DNA of 23,462 bases, taken from contig CALGGM010000136.1 in the NCBI GenBank assembly GCA_937915925.1, forward strand, positions 1-23,462, written 5' to 3'. Positions 13,910 to 21,167 of this stretch are shown here, piece by piece (within the stretch, counting starts at the first letter, position 1; every line of letters starts with the position of its first letter). The notes below the pieces were generated by a model. The model was not told the origin of the DNA, ran no database searches, and saw only the letters and a list, made by a program, of their open reading frames with translations. Made by a program: the position numbers and the translations under genes. This DNA is from an uncultured Clostridia bacterium. GTDB taxonomy: Bacteria; Bacillota; Clostridia; Christensenellales; CAG-138.

Positions 13910-14073
13910 GCCGCATATGCGGCATATCGCATTTGCGAAGCAAATATATCGTGCGGATGACCCGCATATCGTGCTGTGCTGACAGCATATCGCACTGCAA
14001 AAAACGAGATGGCTTCGCCGCGATATGCCCTGCGGGCACGATATTCCTTCGGAACGATATACGCCTTCGGCGT
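13910..14073. repeat. Hairpin array A with ATATCG / CGATAT linkers
   Basis: A run of about nine short hairpins separated by a six-base linker. Stems: GCCGCAT/ATGCGGC (13910-13923), ATTTGC/GCAAAT (13931-13945), TGCGG/CCGCA (13952-13966), GCTGT/ACAGC (13973-13986), a degenerate centre (13993-14010), GGC/GCC (14011-14019), GCCC/GGGC (14027-14037), TTCC/GGAA (14044-14054), ACGCC/GGCGT (14061-14073). The linker reads ATATCG at 13924, 13946, 13966 and 13987, then CGATAT at 14021, 14039 and 14055: orientation reverses at the centre. Stems all differ in sequence, unlike CRISPR or ordinary tandem repeats. Confidence 0.8.
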
Positions 14074-14084
14074 ACATAAAACAC

Positions 14085-14113
14085 GAGGGCGTTGGGAAAA
14101 TCCCAACACCCTC
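14085..14113 (-). terminator. Intrinsic terminator of yceD-rpmF
   Basis: Stem GAGGG-GTTGGGA (14085-14097) with TCCCAAC-CCCTC (14101-14113), one mismatch, three-base loop. It is followed on the minus strand by GTGTTTT. It lies about 65 bases after the rpmF stop and cuts rpmF off from everything further left. Confidence 0.8.
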
Positions 14114-14178
14114 AAACTTTGTGGTGCTCCCGCTCGGGAAGCTCCGATCCGGTATGCTCCGAACGGGCAATCATGGAC

Positions 14179-14367
14179 TTACGCGTTTTCTTCCATGTTG
14201 ATGACTTCTCTGCCATCGTAATAGCCGCAGTTCTTGCAGACCGTGTGCTGTGCTTTCAGCTCGTGGCACTTCGGGCACTCGACGAGGTTGGGCGCGAACG
14301 CCTTGGAATTGTTCGCTCTGCGCGAATCTCTTCTCGCCTTCGACGTTTTTCTCTTGGGTACTGCCAT
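14179..14367 (-). CDS. rpmF: 50S ribosomal protein L32
   Basis: Small zinc-ribbon protein of the large ribosomal subunit, 62 aa. The N-terminus MAVPKRKTSKARRDSRRA is diagnostic. CPKC (31-34) and CKNC (44-47) supply the four zinc-binding cysteines. ATG at 14367 has a full AAGGAGG site and starts two bases after the yceD stop. It is co-transcribed with yceD from the promoter at 14910-14938 and followed by a strong terminator. In many Firmicutes plsX or fapR comes next; here a repeat mosaic and accessory genes follow. Confidence 0.97.
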   Translation of the reverse strand: MAVPKRKTSKARRDSRRANNSKAFAPNLVECPKCHELKAQHTVCKNCGYYDGREVINMEENA

Positions 14368-14369
14368 GA

Positions 14370-14882
14370 TTACACCTCCTTATTATCGTTCAATAATGAT
14401 CCGAGCGCGGACAGCCGCGCGTCGATTCTGGATTTTTGGCAATCGCATTGCCCTTGGTTCAGGTTTGCGCCGCATACGGGACAAAGCCCCTTGCACGATT
14501 CGCTGCAGACTGCGGTCATCGGCATCTCCAAAAAGAGATTGTCGAAAAACGCTTCCTTAAGATCGAGCTTTTCGCCCTCGTAGGGATAGAGCTCGTCGTC
14601 CGCGGTCTTGTAGATCGAACGGACGAACCGCTCGGTAAACGAGAACGCAAGCGTCTTGACCATCGGACTACCGCATCGCGCACAGGTCGTTTCGTACGAC
14701 GCCTCGGCGTCCGCATCCACGCGGAAGGTTTTTCCGTCGTAGACGTAGGATCCGACAAGCTTCGCCGTCCCGACAAACGTGACGGTTTCGCCCGCGTATT
14801 CCTGCGGATCGAGCGTACCTTCCCACGAGATGGGAAACGGTTCGCCCACGCGTCGCAATGCTTCATTTACCGATACAACCAT
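14370..14882 (-). CDS. yceD: YceD family (DUF177) protein
   Basis: Member of the DUF177/YceD family, found next to rpmF across bacteria and thought to take part in 23S rRNA or large-subunit maturation. It has 170 aa from the ATG at 14882, chosen because GAGG lies six bases upstream; the frame stays open to a TTG at 14894 without a ribosome site. Visible features are TCARCGSPM in the middle (a CxxC pair), and the family's C-terminal cysteine motif CSESCKGLCPVCGANLNQGQCDC, a probable metal site, followed by a short helix SRIDARLSALGSLL. It is coupled to rpmF, two bases away. Confidence 0.94.
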   Translation of the reverse strand: MVVSVNEALRRVGEPFPISWEGTLDPQEYAGETVTFVGTAKLVGSYVYDGKTFRVDADAEASYETTCARCGSPMVKTLAFSFTERFVRSIYKTADDELYPYEGEKLDLKEAFFDNLFLEMPMTAVCSESCKGLCPVCGANLNQGQCDCQKSRIDARLSALGSLLNDNKEV

Positions 14883-14909
14883 ATGCAACCTCAAAATGAA
14901 CCAAACGTT

Positions 14910-14938
14910 ATTTTAACCGTTCCGACGCCGTTTGTCAA
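14910..14938 (-). promoter_or_regulatory. Sigma-A promoter of yceD-rpmF
   Basis: On the minus strand, perfect -35 TTGACA (14933-14938), 17-base spacer, -10 TAAAAT (14910-14915). The -10 box overlaps the TAA stop of ygiQ (14913-14915), so the promoter lies within the end of the upstream gene. The expected start is about 14903, with a 20-base leader to the yceD ATG. Confidence 0.85.
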
Positions 14939-16823
14939 CAGCTTTCTTCGCATGTTTTCCGTTTTTCTTCGGGATTTCGCCTCTCTTTTGCGAATTCCGT
15001 CCGCGAGGATCGGGTTCGCGCGTCCGCTCCGGCGGGACCAGCGCGTCCCGTCCCGTGCCGATCAGATCCTCGCGCCCCGCAAGCTTCAATGCCTTTCGCA
15101 CCGTGCGGAAGTTCGACGGCAGAAAATACTGCATCAGCGCACGCTGCATCGCCTTCTCGTCGGGGTCCTTTGGCACATAGACCTTCTGCATCGTTCTCGG
15201 GTCGAGCCCGGTGTGATACATGCAGGTCGAAACCGTCCCCGGCGTCGGGTAAAAGTCCTGCACCTGCTGCGGACGGTGTCCCGTCTTCTTGAGATAGAGC
15301 GCAAGCTCGATCGCGTCCGAAAGCGTGCAGCCCGGGTGCGAGCTCATCAAATACGGCACAACATACTGCTTTTTGCCGAGCCGCCCGTTCATGCGCTCGT
15401 AGCGACGGATAAACTCCTCATAGAGCGCGTGCGGCGTCTTGTTCATGTAATAGAGCGTGCGGTCCGCGATATGCTCCGGCGCGATCTTCAGCTGCCCCGA
15501 AACGTGGTGCTCGCACAGCTCACGAAGGAACGCGTCGCTCTTGTCGTACAGCACGTAGTCAAAGCGCACGCCGCTGCGGATGAAGACCTTTTTCACGCCC
15601 GACACGGCGCGAAGCTTCTTTAACAGTGCGACGTAATCCTCGTGGCTGACCTCCAAGTTCTGACAGCGCTCATAGCCGATGCACGAGCGGTTTTTGCACA
15701 CGCCGCTTCTGAGCTGCTTCTGGCACGCGGGCTTTCGGAAATTCGCAGTGGGTCCCCCGACGTCGTGGATAAAGCCCTTGAAGTCGGGATCCTTTGTCAT
15801 CGCACGCGCTTCCTTCAAGATCGATTCGTGGCTTCTTGCAGAGATCACGCGTCCCTGATGGAACGTCAGCGCGCAGAAATTGCAGCCGCCGAAGCACCCG
15901 CGGCACGACGCGATCGAAAACTGCACCTCGTCGATGGCGGGGATCTTCTCGCGGTACGACGGATGCGGACGGCGGGTAAACGGCAGCGCGTACACCGCGT
16001 CCATCTCCTCGGTGGAAAGCGGCGGCTGCGGCGGGTTCTGCACAAGATACCCCTTCTCGTGCGCCTGCATGAGTTGCTTCCCTCGGATCGCGTCCTGCTC
16101 CTCGAACTGGGTCTTGAACGCCTCGGCATACTTGCGCTTGTCGGAAGCGACCTCGCTGTACGACGGAAGCAGGATCGCGTTCGGGCATTCGGACGGGTCG
16201 TTCACGCGAAAGCATGTCCCTGCGATATTGCGAATCTCATGCACGGGCGTACCCGCGTCCAACGCGTCGGCGATCGCAACAACGCTGCGCTCCCCCATCC
16301 CGTACATCAAAAGGTCCGCGCCTGCGTCATACAAAATCGAATGGCGCACGCGATCGTCCCAGTAATCGTAATGCGCAAAGCGGCGAAGGCTTGCTTCGAT
16401 GCCGCCGATCAGCACCGGCACGTGCGGGTACGCCTCGCGGCAGCGGTTCGCGTACACGATCACGGCGCGGTCGGGGCGCTTGCCCGCTCTGCCGCCCGGC
16501 GTGTAGGCGTCGTCGCTTCTTCTGCGCTTGGCTGCCGTGTAGTGATCGACCATGGAATCGAGATTGCCCGCCGACACTAAAAAGCCGAGTCTCGGCTTTC
16601 CGAACGCGCGAAACGCCTCAACGTCGTGCCAGTCCGGCTGCGCAAGGATCCCCACGGAATACCCGTGGCTCATAAGTACGCGCGCGATGATCGCGGTGCC
16701 GAAGCTCGGATGGTCGATATACGCGTCGCCACTGACATATACAAAATCAAGCCCGTCGATCCCGCGGGCTTTCATTTCTGCCGCTGTGAGCGGCGGTATA
16801 TGGTTGATCGGCAATCGTTTCAT
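14913..16823 (-). CDS. YgiQ family radical SAM protein
   Basis: Radical S-adenosylmethionine protein of the YgiQ (UPF0313) family; its reaction is not known. It has 636 aa, normal length. The N-terminal domain carries YVSGDAYIDHPSFGTAIIARVL (29-50) and VLIGGIEASLRRFAHYDYWDD (137-157), both family landmarks. The Fe-S cluster motif CFGGCNFC is at 310-317 (CxxxCxxC), preceded by an extra Cys307. Conserved RSGVRFDYVLYD, IAPEH and PYLMSSHPGC follow in the barrel. The last 35 residues are a Lys/Arg-rich tail. ATG at 16823 lies one base after the DivIVA-like gene's TAA, with no separate ribosome site, so translation is probably coupled. It is the last gene of the operon that begins at 21105. Confidence 0.95.
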   Translation of the reverse strand: MKRLPINHIPPLTAAEMKARGIDGLDFVYVSGDAYIDHPSFGTAIIARVLMSHGYSVGILAQPDWHDVEAFRAFGKPRLGFLVSAGNLDSMVDHYTAAKRRRSDDAYTPGGRAGKRPDRAVIVYANRCREAYPHVPVLIGGIEASLRRFAHYDYWDDRVRHSILYDAGADLLMYGMGERSVVAIADALDAGTPVHEIRNIAGTCFRVNDPSECPNAILLPSYSEVASDKRKYAEAFKTQFEEQDAIRGKQLMQAHEKGYLVQNPPQPPLSTEEMDAVYALPFTRRPHPSYREKIPAIDEVQFSIASCRGCFGGCNFCALTFHQGRVISARSHESILKEARAMTKDPDFKGFIHDVGGPTANFRKPACQKQLRSGVCKNRSCIGYERCQNLEVSHEDYVALLKKLRAVSGVKKVFIRSGVRFDYVLYDKSDAFLRELCEHHVSGQLKIAPEHIADRTLYYMNKTPHALYEEFIRRYERMNGRLGKKQYVVPYLMSSHPGCTLSDAIELALYLKKTGHRPQQVQDFYPTPGTVSTCMYHTGLDPRTMQKVYVPKDPDEKAMQRALMQYFLPSNFRTVRKALKLAGREDLIGTGRDALVPPERTREPDPRGRNSQKRGEIPKKNGKHAKKAVDKRRRNG

Positions 16824-16824
16824 G

Positions 16825-17106
16825 TTACGGATTGGGGGCGTCCTGGGCGCGTCTGCGCTCCTCGTCGCTGACCGTGGCGTGCGGGGAGATCGGTCCCACG
16901 ACCTGCTCGCGGCGGGCGTTTTTCACGCCCTGCGCGGTGACCTCCGAGACAAGGTACTCGATGGTCGCGACCATCTCCTTGCGCTCCTCCTCCATCTGAC
17001 GAAGCTGCACGATCAGCTCGTCCAGGTACTGATCCACGTCCTCGCGGTCGTACCCGAACAGGGCTTTTCGAAATTCCTTATTGACGATGTTCTCCGCCTT
17101 GATCAT
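16825..17106 (-). CDS. Short DivIVA-domain protein
   Basis: A 93-aa protein whose N-terminal half is a DivIVA membrane-targeting domain: FRKALFGYDREDVDQYLDELIVQLRQMEEER (about 13-43), with the GYD..DVD.YLD motif. DivIVA/GpsB proteins bind negatively curved membrane at septum and poles and organise division proteins. Full DivIVA proteins are usually 150-250 aa with long coiled coils; this one ends after a single short helix and a charged, proline-containing tail, so it is nearer GpsB in size. Its position directly after sepF points to a division role. ATG at 17106 has no good ribosome site; the sepF stop is six bases upstream, suggesting coupling. No frameshift restoring a longer C-terminus was noticed. 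Confidence 0.88.
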   Translation of the reverse strand: MIKAENIVNKEFRKALFGYDREDVDQYLDELIVQLRQMEEERKEMVATIEYLVSEVTAQGVKNARREQVVGPISPHATVSDEERRRAQDAPNP

Positions 17107-17112
17107 GGGAGA

Positions 17113-17547
17113 TTACATGTCGGAATAGCCGGTATCCTCGCCGGTATCCTCCACGTCGACGTCGCGCGGCGCGACAAGGAATATCCCTCTCGAGATCTTG
17201 TTGATCGTACCGTTCAAAGCATAGATCGCGCCGAGCAGGAAGTCCAGCACGCGCTGTGCGCAGTTCCCGTCGAGCTCCTCCATATTGACGATGACGGGGC
17301 GGCGGTTTTTAAGGTTGTCCACGATCGCCTGCGCGTCGTCATAGCACACCGGATGATACACGATCATCTTCATGGACGCAATATTGCTCGGGACCGGCTG
17401 CGGGTCTCCGCCGCCGACCAGCGCGTTCTCACGGCGCTTGGAACGCGGCTCGCGCTCGCGCTTCGGCTGTTCCGGCTGCTGATCGTCCTGAAATACTTCT
17501 TCCTCGTCGCTCTCTTCAAGCCCGATGAAATTCAAAAATTTTCCCAT
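17113..17547 (-). CDS. sepF: Cell division protein SepF
   Basis: Membrane anchor and bundler of FtsZ filaments in Gram-positive bacteria. It has 144 aa. The N-terminal MGKFLNFIGLEE is the amphipathic membrane-binding helix, then an acidic and basic linker (about 13-55), then the SepF domain from MKMIVYHPVCYDDAQAIVDNLKNRRPVIVNMEELDG to NGTINKISRGIFLVAP. The ATG at 17547 was chosen over an upstream in-frame start because AGGAGG lies nine bases before it and the product then begins with the membrane helix. It follows the YggS gene by 13 bases, the same order as ylmE-ylmF in Bacillus subtilis, but ylmG and ylmH are missing before divIVA. Confidence 0.95.
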   Translation of the reverse strand: MGKFLNFIGLEESDEEEVFQDDQQPEQPKREREPRSKRRENALVGGGDPQPVPSNIASMKMIVYHPVCYDDAQAIVDNLKNRRPVIVNMEELDGNCAQRVLDFLLGAIYALNGTINKISRGIFLVAPRDVDVEDTGEDTGYSDM

Positions 17548-17560
17548 TCTGTTTATCCTC

Positions 17561-18247
17561 CTAAATTGTTCGCGGTCCGAAGATCGCTGTCCCGACGCGC
17601 ACCGTTGTTGCGCCTTCCTCGATCGCGACATCGTAATCGTGGCTCATGCCCATCGAAAGCGTGTCGATCGGAAGCTTGGGATACGCCTCCTTCAGGCGCT
17701 CATACCATGCGCGCATCTCCCGAAAATACGGGCGAACCGATTCCCTGTCGATCGCAGGCGGCACGCACATGAGTCCGTGCAGCCGGATGCAGTCGAGCGA
17801 GGCGATCCGCTCCGTCAGCGGGATCAGCAATTCCGGCACGACGCCGCCCTTCTGCGCTTCGCGTCCGATGTTGACCTCGATCAGGATGTCCTGCGTGACG
17901 CCGTGCTTTTCGGCGTACGCGGCGATCGCGTCGAGCAGCGGTTCCCGATCCACCGACTGGATCAGATCCGCTTTTCCGCAGATATATTTTACCTTGTTCG
18001 TTTGCAGTTGTCCAATAAAATGAGCCCGTAATTGATTCTGTTTATAAAAATTTAACTTTTCGGTGAACTCCTGCGCGCGGTTTTCGCCGATTTCCGTCAC
18101 GCCCGCCTTGACCGCTTCCGCGATCCGCGCCGTTTCGACATACTTGGTGACGGCGATCAGCGTCACGTCGGAAATCGCTCTGCCGCTTCTCTGACACGCA
18201 AGCGCCATCTGCTCGCGCACATGCTCCACATTCTCGTCTATACGCAT
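17561..18247 (-). CDS. YggS family pyridoxal-phosphate homeostasis protein
   Basis: PLP-binding TIM-barrel protein without known catalytic activity, involved in PLP balance (YggS/YlmE/PROSC family). It has 228 aa. The PLP lysine is K35 in IAVTKYVE. Other landmarks are EIGENRAQEF, HFIGQLQTNKVKY, LHGLMCVPP, LSMGMSHDYDVAIEEG and the C-terminal RVGTAIFGPR, which holds the phosphate. ATG at 18247 starts three bases after the HlyD-like stop; AGGAGG lies eleven bases upstream within that gene's end. It lies upstream of sepF as in many Firmicutes. Confidence 0.95.
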   Translation of the reverse strand: MRIDENVEHVREQMALACQRSGRAISDVTLIAVTKYVETARIAEAVKAGVTEIGENRAQEFTEKLNFYKQNQLRAHFIGQLQTNKVKYICGKADLIQSVDREPLLDAIAAYAEKHGVTQDILIEVNIGREAQKGGVVPELLIPLTERIASLDCIRLHGLMCVPPAIDRESVRPYFREMRAWYERLKEAYPKLPIDTLSMGMSHDYDVAIEEGATTVRVGTAIFGPRTI

Positions 18248-18250
18248 TGC

Positions 18251-19471
18251 TCAATCATCCTCCTGCTCCGGCGGGATGCGGACCTTCAGCCCCGCAAACA
18301 GCGAAATATGGCTGTCGCGCGCAGCGACGATCGCGTTCTTGCCGTCGCTGCCCGCGATATAGACCGCGATGCTCTGATAGGTCCCGTCCGTCGATTTGAC
18401 GTAGATATACGGCGTACCGTCCGAATACTGGATGTATTTAAGCGGCACGTACAAGCCCGTTGCGTTGTTCTGCACCGAGATTTCGACGACGCGCGTGGTC
18501 AATAGCGGACGCACGTCGGAGTCGACCTGCATGACGTACAGCACGCCCTGCGCCGCGTCGCGCTCCGCAATGACCCTGCCCTGATACGCGCCCTTGATCC
18601 CCTTGACGGTGAACGAATACGTCTGTCCCGGCATCAGCCGGTCCGCGCTCGTGCCGCCCTGCACGAACGCAAGGTAGAACTTCGAGCGGTCGGTCACGAT
18701 CCGGTAGCTGAAGCTTTCGTTGTCCATGCTGATCGACGGCGCGTTTAAGATTCGCTTGATCAGCGGAACGGTCAGCTGTGCGACGTCCCGCAGGTTGTCC
18801 TCGTTCGCGTCGGAATAGAAGCTGACGTAGCCGTTATACTCGGAGCGCACGGTACGCGCGCTGTTCGTCTCGAAATTGGCGCGCAGCGTGTCGATCTCCG
18901 CCACGGCGTCCGCGACGACCGACGGGTCGGGCAGCGAGCTGACCATGAGGTTTCTGCGTTCCTCAAGCAGACGGATCAGCTGCGATTCGAGCGCCGCGTA
19001 GGCAACGGGATCCATCTCGCCGTTCGCCGCCGCGCGCATCTGTTCGGTGACCGCGTTGATCCGCTCGTTGTACTGGATCACGCCCGCGGGCAGCGAGCCG
19101 TCGCCGCTTGCGGTGCGCAGAAGCGACTGGAGGTTCGTGTACAGCGTCGCTTCCTTTGTGCAGATCGCGGAAAGCTGGCTTTCGTAGGAGTACGGGTACA
19201 GCACGGCGATCGCGTCGCCCTCGGACACGAGTGCGCCCTCGTCGAGCAGGATGCGGCTTTCGCTCGCGGTCTCGGTGAACAGGCGTTCGCTGCGCACCAC
19301 GACCGCTTCGCTCTCCACCTCGGTGTACAGCGTGATCTGCTCAAGCTTGCGGATATTGCCGGTGACGCGGTTCATCAGATAGATCGCGCCCACGACAAAT
19401 ACCACCAGCAGCACCGCGCCGGCGAGCAGGAGCAGATAAAACCGTTTAGTCGCCCGAAAGCCCCGTTCCAT
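18251..19471 (-). CDS. HlyD-like membrane protein of the sepF cluster
   Basis: A 406-aa protein with one N-terminal membrane helix (about 11-33), basic inside and the bulk outside the membrane. The part from about 50 to 95 (EVESEAVVVRSERLFTE...LLDEGALVSEGDAIAVLYPYS) resembles the biotinyl-lipoyl-like half of HlyD-type membrane-fusion proteins. A helical middle (about 97-200) and a beta-rich C-terminal part follow. ATG at 19471 has GAGGTGA as ribosome site and overlaps the dUTPase gene by 26 bases. No ABC or RND partner is adjacent, so it is probably not a transport adaptor in the usual sense. Its place in front of yggS-sepF suggests a cell-envelope or division role. Confidence 0.8.
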   Translation of the reverse strand: MERGFRATKRFYLLLLAGAVLLVVFVVGAIYLMNRVTGNIRKLEQITLYTEVESEAVVVRSERLFTETASESRILLDEGALVSEGDAIAVLYPYSYESQLSAICTKEATLYTNLQSLLRTASGDGSLPAGVIQYNERINAVTEQMRAAANGEMDPVAYAALESQLIRLLEERRNLMVSSLPDPSVVADAVAEIDTLRANFETNSARTVRSEYNGYVSFYSDANEDNLRDVAQLTVPLIKRILNAPSISMDNESFSYRIVTDRSKFYLAFVQGGTSADRLMPGQTYSFTVKGIKGAYQGRVIAERDAAQGVLYVMQVDSDVRPLLTTRVVEISVQNNATGLYVPLKYIQYSDGTPYIYVKSTDGTYQSIAVYIAGSDGKNAIVAARDSHISLFAGLKVRIPPEQEDD

Positions 19472-19832
19472 TCGTATTCACCTCATAGCCCGTCTTCCGG
19501 GATCTGCCGTACTGGCGGTCGAAGTTCTCCTTGTTCTTGGCGATATAGCCCTTAAAAAGATCCTCGGCAGACATGCCGCTGCGGATGCACATGCTCACAA
19601 AAAAGTGCAGCACGTCCACAAGCTCGCCTTGGATCGCCCCGTGATCCAGAGGCTTTTCGTTCTTCCACCATTTCCAGTTCAGCTCGTTCAAAAGCTCCGT
19701 GAGCTCGTCCATGCAGGCGAGGATGTCCTTCTGCATCCACACCTCATAGGGGAACTCCAGATGCCGCCGTTCCATGATATCCTCATCCAGCGACTTCTGC
19801 AGCCGGAAAATCATTTCAAGCCTGTCTTCCAT
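19446..19832 (-). CDS. dUTP diphosphatase, dimeric all-alpha type
   Basis: Hydrolyses dUTP to dUMP and pyrophosphate, keeping uracil out of DNA and feeding dTMP synthesis. It has 128 aa, shorter than the roughly 160-aa relatives in phages and clostridia. The all-alpha NTP-pyrophosphatase metal motif is visible as E43xxE46 (MDELTELLNELNWKWWK) and E70xxD73 (ELVDVLHFFVSMCIRSGMS), followed by the family's IAKNKENFDRQYGR. These mark the dUTPase_2 group rather than MazG, though a broader NTP pyrophosphatase is possible. ATG at 19832 overlaps the peptidase gene by 17 bases; an internal ATG at codon 7 (19814) is an alternative start. Confidence 0.85.
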   Translation of the reverse strand: MEDRLEMIFRLQKSLDEDIMERRHLEFPYEVWMQKDILACMDELTELLNELNWKWWKNEKPLDHGAIQGELVDVLHFFVSMCIRSGMSAEDLFKGYIAKNKENFDRQYGRSRKTGYEVNTNGTGLSGD

Positions 19833-21105
19833 ATTCCTTCCACCATTCCTCCGCCGCGCGTTTCAACGCTTCCCCGACGCGCCCGAGCCTGCCGACCGCA
19901 CAGAACGCGGCGGCATTCGGCGTGAACAAGCGCTCTGCGGCGGTTCTCACATCTTCCATTGTAACACATTCGATGCGGTTTAGGGTAGCCTCTAAATCAT
20001 AATCTTTTTCCAAAAGCAGAGCGGTCTTGCCGATCGCGCTCATATGCGCCATCGTGGACTCCATGCCTAAAAGATAGCTTCCCTTCAACTGCTGTCTTGC
20101 GCGGACGAACTCGCCCTCCGAAATGCCGTTTTTACGAACGTTCGCGATCTCGGAAAGGATCAGGTCCAGCACCTGCTTCGCCTGTCCCTCGGTGCAGCCC
20201 GCATAGAAGCAGAGGCTGCCCGTGCCGCGGTACGCCATCGGATAGGTGTAGACCGAATACGCAAGCCCGCGTTCCTCGCGGATGCGCTGAAACAGGCGCG
20301 AGCTCATGCTTCCGCCGAGCGCATTCGACAGCACCGCCTGCGCATAGTACGCGTCGGTCCCGAGCGCTTCGCCCGGCAGCGCAAGACAAAGGTTGATCTG
20401 CTCGACGTCCTTTTCGACCAATGCGGTCCGAAAGCCGTTACGGATCGAAGCGTCCGGCGCGCCGCGGCGCTCGCCGCGCTTTGCGGCGCCGAAGCTGCTT
20501 TCGAGAAGCTTCAAAAGCGTTTCCTTTTCAAAGCTGCCTGCGACCGCGATCACGGTGTTCTCGGCGGTATAATGCCGATCCATGTATGCGCGAAGATCCG
20601 CCTGCGTGAACGCGCGCACGTTCTCCTCGGCGCCGAGGATTTCGGAGGCGAGCGGCGTTCCGTCGAAGAGCTGTTCGCTCGCGCGGTCGAACACGATATC
20701 CTCGGGACTGTCCTCGGTCATGGCGATCTCCTCGATCACGACGCCCTTCTCCCGCTCCATCTGTTCGGGATCGAGCGTGGAATGCAGCACGATGTCCGCG
20801 AGCATGTCGACCGCCTTAGGAAGGTCCTCGTCCAGCGCCTTGACGTGGAAGCAGGTGCATTCCTTGGCGGTAAACGCGTTCAGGTTCGCGCCGATCGCGT
20901 CCATCTCCGCAGCGATGTCCGAAGCGCTTCTGCGCTCCGTGCCCTTGAACACCATGTGCTCGATAAAGTGCGAAATGCCTTCGCTCTTCCCCGTTTCGAA
21001 AACCGACCCCGCGTTCACCCAGACGCCGAGCGCCACCGAGCGCACGGAGTCCATATGCTCCGCCATCACGCGGATCCCATTTTTCAGCCGGAACTGTTCG
21101 ATCAT
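19816..21105 (-). CDS. M16 family zinc metallopeptidase
   Basis: Pitrilysin/insulinase-family peptidase of the YmxG/processing-peptidase-like type, 429 aa. The inverted zinc motif HFIEH (46-50) gives ligands H46 and H50 and catalytic E49. The third ligand is in the EEIAM run (E125/E126), at the spacing usual for the family. The C-terminal M16 half includes GGSMSSRLFQRIREERGLAYSVY and a conserved LKGSYLLGMES. Its position next to pnp is typical in Firmicutes, where the substrate is not settled. ATG at 21105 has GGAGG nine bases upstream and a TATAAT box at 21139-21144. It is the first gene of a seven-gene operon. Confidence 0.95.
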   Translation of the reverse strand: MIEQFRLKNGIRVMAEHMDSVRSVALGVWVNAGSVFETGKSEGISHFIEHMVFKGTERRSASDIAAEMDAIGANLNAFTAKECTCFHVKALDEDLPKAVDMLADIVLHSTLDPEQMEREKGVVIEEIAMTEDSPEDIVFDRASEQLFDGTPLASEILGAEENVRAFTQADLRAYMDRHYTAENTVIAVAGSFEKETLLKLLESSFGAAKRGERRGAPDASIRNGFRTALVEKDVEQINLCLALPGEALGTDAYYAQAVLSNALGGSMSSRLFQRIREERGLAYSVYTYPMAYRGTGSLCFYAGCTEGQAKQVLDLILSEIANVRKNGISEGEFVRARQQLKGSYLLGMESTMAHMSAIGKTALLLEKDYDLEATLNRIECVTMEDVRTAAERLFTPNAAAFCAVGRLGRVGEALKRAAEEWWKEYGRQA

Positions 21106-21138
21106 AATTACGTACCTCCGAGATATAGAAGGGGTGCG

Positions 21139-21167
21139 ATTATAAGCATCCCTCGAATGAATTGCGG
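21139..21167 (-). promoter_or_regulatory. Likely promoter of the M16-to-ygiQ operon
   Basis: On the minus strand there is a perfect -10 TATAAT (21139-21144). The matching -35 position at 17 bases (21162-21167, CCGCAA) is poor and lies inside the first linker and hairpin of array B. The hairpin edge may therefore affect this promoter, or an activator may be needed. The leader would be about 27 bases with GGAGG. Confidence 0.55.

Larger units (their letters stand above)
13568..14178. other. Gene-free 611-base mosaic of inverted repeats
   Basis: Between the NUDIX start and the rpmF stop no convincing gene is seen. From left to right it holds the NUDIX-flanking element (13593-13694), a nested inverted repeat (13711-13794), a long hairpin (13799-13849), the second copy of the 29-base repeat with a 12-bp palindrome (13856-13893), a hairpin array (13910-14073) and the rpmF terminator (14085-14113). 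A minus-strand frame open at 13685-14170 crosses all these repeats and has no ribosome site or recognisable domain. Confidence 0.8.

Noticed and set aside
13910..14073. CRISPR array
   Set aside because: No constant repeat of 20 bases or more; constant parts are six-base linkers and the variable parts are self-complementary. No cas genes are in the window.
13685..14170. Open minus-strand frame of 161 codons across the repeat mosaic
   Set aside because: It passes through the rpmF terminator, array A, the 29-base repeat and other inverted repeats. It has no ribosome site and no recognisable domain, so it is best read as a chance frame.
14436..16580. Long plus-strand frames opposite ygiQ and yceD (14436-15623, 15642-16580)
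   Set aside because: They are exact antisense shadows of strongly supported genes. Their Arg/His/Leu-rich composition is typical of the opposite strand of GC-rich coding sequence, and they have no ribosome sites.
17548..17631. Upstream in-frame start for SepF
   Set aside because: It would add residues ahead of the membrane helix and overlap the YggS gene. AGGAGG at the correct distance marks the ATG at 17547.
16552..17772. 406-codon plus-strand frame opposite ygiQ, divIVA-like and sepF
   Set aside because: It runs antisense across three well-supported genes and their junctions, which a real gene would hardly do. It has no recognisable motif.
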